In this document: positions 60,237 to 64,000 of the stretch, in pieces
How positions within the stretch are numbered: position 1 is the stretch's first letter
Layout of the letters: every line of letters starts with the position of its first letter
From: an uncultured Anaerolineae bacterium
GTDB taxonomy: Bacteria; Chloroflexota; Anaerolineae; Aggregatilineales; Phototrophicaceae
Reading direction: 5' to 3'
DNA: 64,000 bases
NCBI GenBank assembly: GCA_938022205.1
Contig: CALIEB010000004.1
Location: forward strand, 1-64,000
The notes under the pieces: model-generated
Seen by the model: the letters and a program-made list of their open reading frames with translations, nothing else
Database searches by the model: none
What the model was told of the DNA's origin: nothing
Position numbers and translations under genes: made by a program

Positions 60237-61694
60237 ATGATGACACCAAAGGACATTTGGAACGCCGCCAAAGCGCAGTTAGAAATTCAGTTCGACCGCC
60301 AAAGCTATGACGCTTGGATACGTCGCGCTGAATTTGCCGACTATATGCCAGATGACGCATTGATGCTGGTGCATGTCCCGAACACGATGATACGCGACAT
60401 GCTGCAGGAACGCCTCTATCGCAACATCCGCAAGGTTGTGGCGGACATTGCCGGCGTGCCTAAGCTGGAAATTCGCTTCGAGTACGTTAAGCCCGAGCCG
60501 ATCAACTGGGGCTTTGACTTTGACGACGACGACGCGCCGCTCTTTAAGTTCAAGGCACAGCAAGAAAAGAAGCAGCAGCTCGCGCTGCCTGTCGCACTGA
60601 CCGAGCCACCGTCGCCAGCGAACGCCAAGAGCATTGTCGAGGTGATGCGCACGCCTGACCCGATGGAAACCGTCGAAGGCTCTGCCTTAAACGACGAGTA
60701 CACGTTCGCGCGCTTCGTCGTCACCTCCTCCAACATGTTGGCACACGAAACCGCCAAAGCTGTGGCGGAGAACCCCGGCACCGCCTATAACCCGCTCGTC
60801 ATTCACAGCAACGTCGGCTTGGGCAAGACACACCTGCTGCAGGCGATTGCCCACCACGCCAAAGCCTGCGGTTACCGCGCGCTCTATGCCCCTGCCGAAT
60901 CTTTTACCAATCACCTGTTGGAGGCACTGCGCCAGCGCACCACCGCCATGTTTAAGCAAACCTATCGCAAACTAGATTTGTTGCTTGTTGACGACATTCA
61001 GTTTATTGGCGGCAAAGAAAGCACCGAAGAAGAGTTTTTTCACACCTTTAACGCGCTTGTCCAAGCGAAACGTCAGGTCGTCGTCTCCTCCGACCGACCG
61101 CCGCAGGAGTTGATGCGCCTCACTGAACGGCTGCGCTCGCGCTTGCAAGGCGGCATGGTGGCGGATATTGCCGCGCCGGACTATGAGGCGCGCTTCCTTG
61201 TCGTGCAAATGTGGGCAGAAGAGGCACAGCTTAAGCTCACCAACGCGACGATTGACATGATTGTTAACAGCGCACCCAAGAACTTCCGCGAGCTGCGCGG
61301 CGCGTTCTGCCAAATCAAGGCGCAAATCAACACCTACGGCACGACGCTGCCCATCGCCAAAGTCGAGCAAACGCTCGAACGCTATGCCTCACCGCGTGAC
61401 CGCGTGACGGTAGCGCACATCATCGAAGTCGTGGCGCAAAAGCACGGCTTAACCAGTGCTGACCTGATAGGCAAGCGGCGCACGGAGTCGCTCAACCTCG
61501 CCCGCCAAATTGCCATGTACCTTGCGCGCGAACTGACTGAAAGCTCGCTGCCCATGATTGGTGACCACTTCGGGGGACGCAGCCACAGCACCGTGCTGCA
61601 TGCCTATAACAAGCTGCAAAAGGCTATCGAGGAAGACCAGCTGCTGCGTGCCCGCGTTGAAAAGCTCAGGCGCGCCGTGTCCACACCGCATTAA
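60237..61694 (+). CDS. dnaA: Chromosomal replication initiator DnaA
   Basis: The 485-residue protein has domain I (residues about 1-90, IWNAAKAQLEIQFDRQSYDAW), a linker, the AAA+ domain (about 160-375) and the DNA-binding domain (about 390-480). Walker B is LLLVDDIQFIGGKESTEEEFF, the arginine-finger region is RLRSRLQGGM, sensor II NFRELRGAF, and the signature YASPRDRVTVAHIIEVVAQKHGL and LARQIAMYLARELTESSLP. Two deviations: Walker A reads S191-N-V-G-L-G-K197-T instead of GGxGLGKT, and the DNA recognition helix has GGRSHSTVLHA (S449) where Asp is usual. No dnaN or recF follows. GGAGG is well placed for the ATG at 60237. Confidence 0.94.
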   Translation: MMTPKDIWNAAKAQLEIQFDRQSYDAWIRRAEFADYMPDDALMLVHVPNTMIRDMLQERLYRNIRKVVADIAGVPKLEIRFEYVKPEPINWGFDFDDDDAPLFKFKAQQEKKQQLALPVALTEPPSPANAKSIVEVMRTPDPMETVEGSALNDEYTFARFVVTSSNMLAHETAKAVAENPGTAYNPLVIHSNVGLGKTHLLQAIAHHAKACGYRALYAPAESFTNHLLEALRQRTTAMFKQTYRKLDLLLVDDIQFIGGKESTEEEFFHTFNALVQAKRQVVVSSDRPPQELMRLTERLRSRLQGGMVADIAAPDYEARFLVVQMWAEEAQLKLTNATIDMIVNSAPKNFRELRGAFCQIKAQINTYGTTLPIAKVEQTLERYASPRDRVTVAHIIEVVAQKHGLTSADLIGKRRTESLNLARQIAMYLARELTESSLPMIGDHFGGRSHSTVLHAYNKLQKAIEEDQLLRARVEKLRRAVSTPH

Positions 61695-61743
61695 ATGCGC
61701 TATACTCCTCATCGTCTATTTGCTTGATGATGAGGAGTATCTT

Positions 61744-62187
61744 ATGTCGGACACCCCACGCTTTCGTCACGCCATTCCGATGCTGGTGCGCTTCGGCGAC
61801 CTCGACTCAATGGGACATGTCAACAACGCCAAGTATGCCACTTACGCCGAGCATGCGCGCATTCAATACGTGCGCGACGTGTGCGGTTGGAACGGCACTT
61901 GGGACAACGAGGGCATGATTCTCGCTAAAATCACCATCGACTTTAAGCAGCCAGTGCTTTATGGCGACAACGTCATGGTTTACACCCGCGTTAGCCGTTT
62001 GGGCAGCAAGAGTTTTACCATGCAGCACCAGCTCACAGTGCAGCGCGGCGAGGACGCGCCCCAGCTTGCCGCCACGATGGAGACGGTGATGGTGGCGTAT
62101 GCCTATGCCCAGCAAGTCTCTATCCCCGTGCCGACGGCTTGGCGCGAGCGCATCCTTGCTTATGAGCCAACAACCCCTGACAGCTAA
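61744..62187 (+). CDS. Acyl-CoA thioesterase (4HBT hotdog family)
   Basis: The 147-residue protein has the 4-hydroxybenzoyl-CoA thioesterase pattern: VRFGDLDSMGHVNNAKYATYAEHAR with the active Asp-x4-His-NN arrangement, ITIDFKQPVLYGDNVMVYTRV and KSFTMQHQL. Such enzymes (YbgC/FadM-like) release fatty or aromatic acids from CoA. The ATG at 61744 follows GAGGAG; an in-frame extension to 61558 lies inside dnaA and is rejected. The 49-base gap after dnaA contains TATACT, so it may have its own promoter. Confidence 0.9.
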   Translation: MSDTPRFRHAIPMLVRFGDLDSMGHVNNAKYATYAEHARIQYVRDVCGWNGTWDNEGMILAKITIDFKQPVLYGDNVMVYTRVSRLGSKSFTMQHQLTVQRGEDAPQLAATMETVMVAYAYAQQVSIPVPTAWRERILAYEPTTPDS

Positions 62188-62262
62188 GCGTGACTTCCCC
62201 TGTGAAAAAGCGCACAATTTCGCTAGAATAGCGTCATACCAAGTGTGATAAGGTGAGCAGCT

Positions 62263-62880
62263 ATGGCATCGACCGGCAAGGCAGGCGCGCTAACTCCTGA
62301 AGAGCGCGCCGAACGCGAGCGCGCACGTGCCGAACGCGAGGCGCGCATTCGCGACAAGAACAACCGCATGGGCGTGACCGTTTTCCAAGGGTCTTGGATT
62401 ATGGTCTTCGTGTGTTTGATCATCGTCAACTTGCAGATGCGCTTTTCGCCCGGTTGGCTCGTGGAGGGCGCGCAGCTGCCCGACCTGCTCATGCCGACGG
62501 TGGCGACGGTGCTGTTGGTCTTGAGCAGTGTGCTGGGGCATGTTGCCCTGAACGCCGTCAAGGCGGACCGCGTGACGGTCTTTCTCACGCGCTGGCGCGC
62601 GGCACTGGCGTTGGGCGCGATTTTCTTCGTCATGATGATGCAGCAGTTCTTCGCGGTCGACCTGAACGACGGGCAGTTTGCCTCGGTTTATCGGCTCATG
62701 ATTGGCTATCACGCGCTGCACGCGCTGGCGATTGGCTACATGATGTTGCAAGTCTATCGCTACGGCGTGGCGAAACGCTATCATGCCCAAAACAACTGGT
62801 CGGTGGAGGCCACCGTGCGCCTGTGGGATTTTGTCACCGTCGCATGGCTGATGTTCTATGTCGTGCTTTATTTGGTATAA
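62263..62880 (+). CDS. Heme-copper oxidase subunit III-like membrane protein
   Basis: The 205-residue protein has a charged N-terminus (RAERERARAEREARIRDKN) and five membrane helices. The C-terminal pattern fits cytochrome oxidase subunit III: YHALHALAIGYMMLQVYR and YHAQNNWSVEATVRLWDFVTVAWLMFYVVLYLV (in parts) resemble the usual HGLHV and FGVEAA-WYWHFVDVVWL. The helix LLVLSSVLGHVALNAVK fits the preceding region. The usual ASE motif of the first helix is replaced by GSWIMVF. A second subunit III gene begins at 63699, so this may be a diverged or partner form. A palindrome CGCTA-GAA-TAGCG (62221-62233) lies upstream. Confidence 0.65.
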   Translation: MASTGKAGALTPEERAERERARAEREARIRDKNNRMGVTVFQGSWIMVFVCLIIVNLQMRFSPGWLVEGAQLPDLLMPTVATVLLVLSSVLGHVALNAVKADRVTVFLTRWRAALALGAIFFVMMMQQFFAVDLNDGQFASVYRLMIGYHALHALAIGYMMLQVYRYGVAKRYHAQNNWSVEATVRLWDFVTVAWLMFYVVLYLV

Positions 62881-62921
62881 TCGTTGGATAAACGAGCAGA
62901 CGCAAAAGGAAAGATGCGCTT

Positions 62922-63656
62922 ATGACACCCAAACCCGGCTTAAACCGCGCTATCCCGATGGCAATTATCGGCTTTGTGCTGTCGATTGTGATTGTCTTGG
63001 GCATTCGCACTTTGCAAAACATGGACCCCGTCTGGGACACGGGCGTGATTTTAGTCGTTGCGCCCTTCTTCGTGACCTACGCCTTTATCTGGGGTTTGGG
63101 CGGCTTAGACCCCAAGATGAACCAGCACGCGCACGGACCTGAGGGCGGCTTGGATGGCTCGATCGTGTTGGCGGAATATGAGGCGCAGCTAGCGCACCAC
63201 GAAGAAACAGGTGAAGTCAAGCCTTACGGCATTCTTGGCTCAGAGATGTGGCGCATTACCACCGCAGTGCTGCTGTTGTTGGTGGTGTTCTTCGCTTTTG
63301 CCATGCTGCCGACCGGCTTGAACCTGCGCACCGTCAACGAGGCGGAAGCCAACGTCGCGGCGTTCCAAGACAACGTGTCTTTTGACCTGCCGTTGGGGTT
63401 GGGCAAGTTTGAAGCGAGCCAGCTGACCGTGTTCGCGGGCTTTATCGCCTTTACGCTGCTGTCGCTGTTTGTCTTCGCCGGCGCGATTGGCTTGCTCATC
63501 TACGCCGCTAGCAACAACGTGGCGGAGGTGAAGAGCAAAGAACCTGCGCCGGAGGCGTTGCAGCCGCCGCGCCCAGCCCGTTTTGTCGGGCGCATTGCCG
63601 GCAATTTGGCGCGTGCGCTTAAGCGTGGTATCCCCAGCTTTTTTGGGCAAAAATAA
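62922..63656 (+). CDS. Membrane protein of the oxidase locus, unknown function
   Basis: The 244-residue protein has two helices near the N-terminus (AIIGFVLSIVIVLGIRTL and VILVVAPFFVTYAFIWGL), a hydrophilic segment with many His and Glu residues (NQHAHGPEGG, EYEAQLAHHEETGE), a third helix (TTAVLLLLVVFFAFAMLP), a loop of about 30 residues, a fourth helix (LTVFAGFIAFTLLSLFVFAG) and a basic C-terminus. I know no family. Its place between two subunit III-like genes and the close spacing (41 and 42 bases) suggest an accessory or additional subunit of the oxidase. AAAGGA precedes the ATG. Confidence 0.65.
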   Translation: MTPKPGLNRAIPMAIIGFVLSIVIVLGIRTLQNMDPVWDTGVILVVAPFFVTYAFIWGLGGLDPKMNQHAHGPEGGLDGSIVLAEYEAQLAHHEETGEVKPYGILGSEMWRITTAVLLLLVVFFAFAMLPTGLNLRTVNEAEANVAAFQDNVSFDLPLGLGKFEASQLTVFAGFIAFTLLSLFVFAGAIGLLIYAASNNVAEVKSKEPAPEALQPPRPARFVGRIAGNLARALKRGIPSFFGQK

Positions 63657-63698
63657 CGTCTATTACGTCTTTTTATTTTATAAGGGAGCGAGCGAAGT

Positions 63699-64000
63699 AT
63701 GGCTGAATTAACCGCGCACGCTGGCGCACACAGCGACAACGCGCACAAGAAGCTAGACGCGAACAACAAGAAGCTGGCGATGTGGCTTTATCTCGCCAGC
63801 GAGGTCGTTATCTTTTCTGTGCTGATTGGGGCATATGCGGTTTTTCGCTTCAACGAGCCGGAAATCGTCAAGAACGTCCACAAGGAGCTAGGCATCGCGC
63901 TCGTCACTGTTAACACCTTCATCCTGCTGATGAGCAGCTGGGCGATGGTGCTGGCGTTGCGTGCCATCGAAATGGGCAAACGCCGCGAGTTCATGCTCTG
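63699..64000 (+). CDS. coxC: Cytochrome c oxidase subunit III (3'-partial)
   Basis: The open frame begins at ATG 63699 after AAGGGAG and runs off the window, showing 100 residues. A polar His-rich N-terminus (MAELTAHAGAHSDNAHKK) is followed by KLAMWLYLASEVVIFSVLIGAYAVFRF, with the LASE glutamate conserved in subunit III, and then LVTVNTFILLMSSWAMVLALRAIEMG (both quoted in part). These match the first two helices of the five-helix bacterial form. The remaining oxidase genes are expected beyond the right edge. Confidence 0.88.
   Translation, partial: MAELTAHAGAHSDNAHKKLDANNKKLAMWLYLASEVVIFSVLIGAYAVFRFNEPEIVKNVHKELGIALVTVNTFILLMSSWAMVLALRAIEMGKRREFML

Overview
The window is a gene-dense bacterial chromosome segment of roughly 60% G+C. 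I see no prophage, insertion sequence, CRISPR array or rRNA. It looks like a member of the Chloroflexota, probably related to Anaerolineae and possibly thermophilic. The hints are many secreted or lipid-anchored proteins with Thr/Pro-rich stalks, a one-chain pyruvate:ferredoxin oxidoreductase next to a DHOD-like protein, an LprG-type lipoprotein with its exporter, a TIR-domain remnant, and a heme-copper oxidase locus. This placement is an inference from gene content, without a tree.

Layout: (1) 1-7872: end of a repeat-stalked YceI-like protein; a minus-strand group lipA-purK-phosphoesterase; a propeller/membrane protein pair; a TIR pseudogene; an M23 peptidase-propeller fusion. (2) 7981-12662: nifJ plus a DHOD-like protein, closed by two terminators. 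(3) 12783-17689: lone receiver protein, then a minus-strand group with glycosyltransferase, DarG-like macro-domain protein, secreted protein and polytopic protein. (4) 17799-22241: ppa and a peptide-type ABC uptake operon without ATPase genes. (5) 22246-33520: DMT transporter, GT39-like enzyme, FtsX-type permease, PspC protein, and a four-gene operon lipoprotein-MFS-nadE-hypothetical. (6) 33988-38258: OmpR-type regulator and a surface-polysaccharide group. (7) 38325-47809: hybrid kinase, tRNA-Leu, and a chemosensory operon DICT-kinase/CheW/MCP/CheA-REC, followed by a Cys-rich unknown gene. (8) 47806-59622: scattered envelope and housekeeping genes (pncC-like, L,D-transpeptidase, TlpA, ychF, ArsP-like permease, carbamoylase, glycosyltransferase, methyltransferase). 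(9) 59623-64000: AT-rich region, a long structured leader, dnaA, a thioesterase and the start of a cytochrome oxidase locus.

The genes suggest a facultative cell. PFOR supports ferredoxin-dependent carbon metabolism and the terminal oxidase supports aerobic respiration. Much of the remaining content serves envelope construction, sensing and secretion.

The signals I find most worth following are: (a) strong avoidance of GGCC and GATC, enforced through context-dependent synonymous codon choice; (b) a promoter followed by a structured leader of about 280 nt, with mutually exclusive helices, ahead of a dnaA that has altered ATP- and DNA-binding motifs; (c) an LprG-like lipoprotein/MFS exporter operon; (d) a compact chemosensory operon built around a DICT-domain kinase. 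All counts and structures were read by eye and no search was run.
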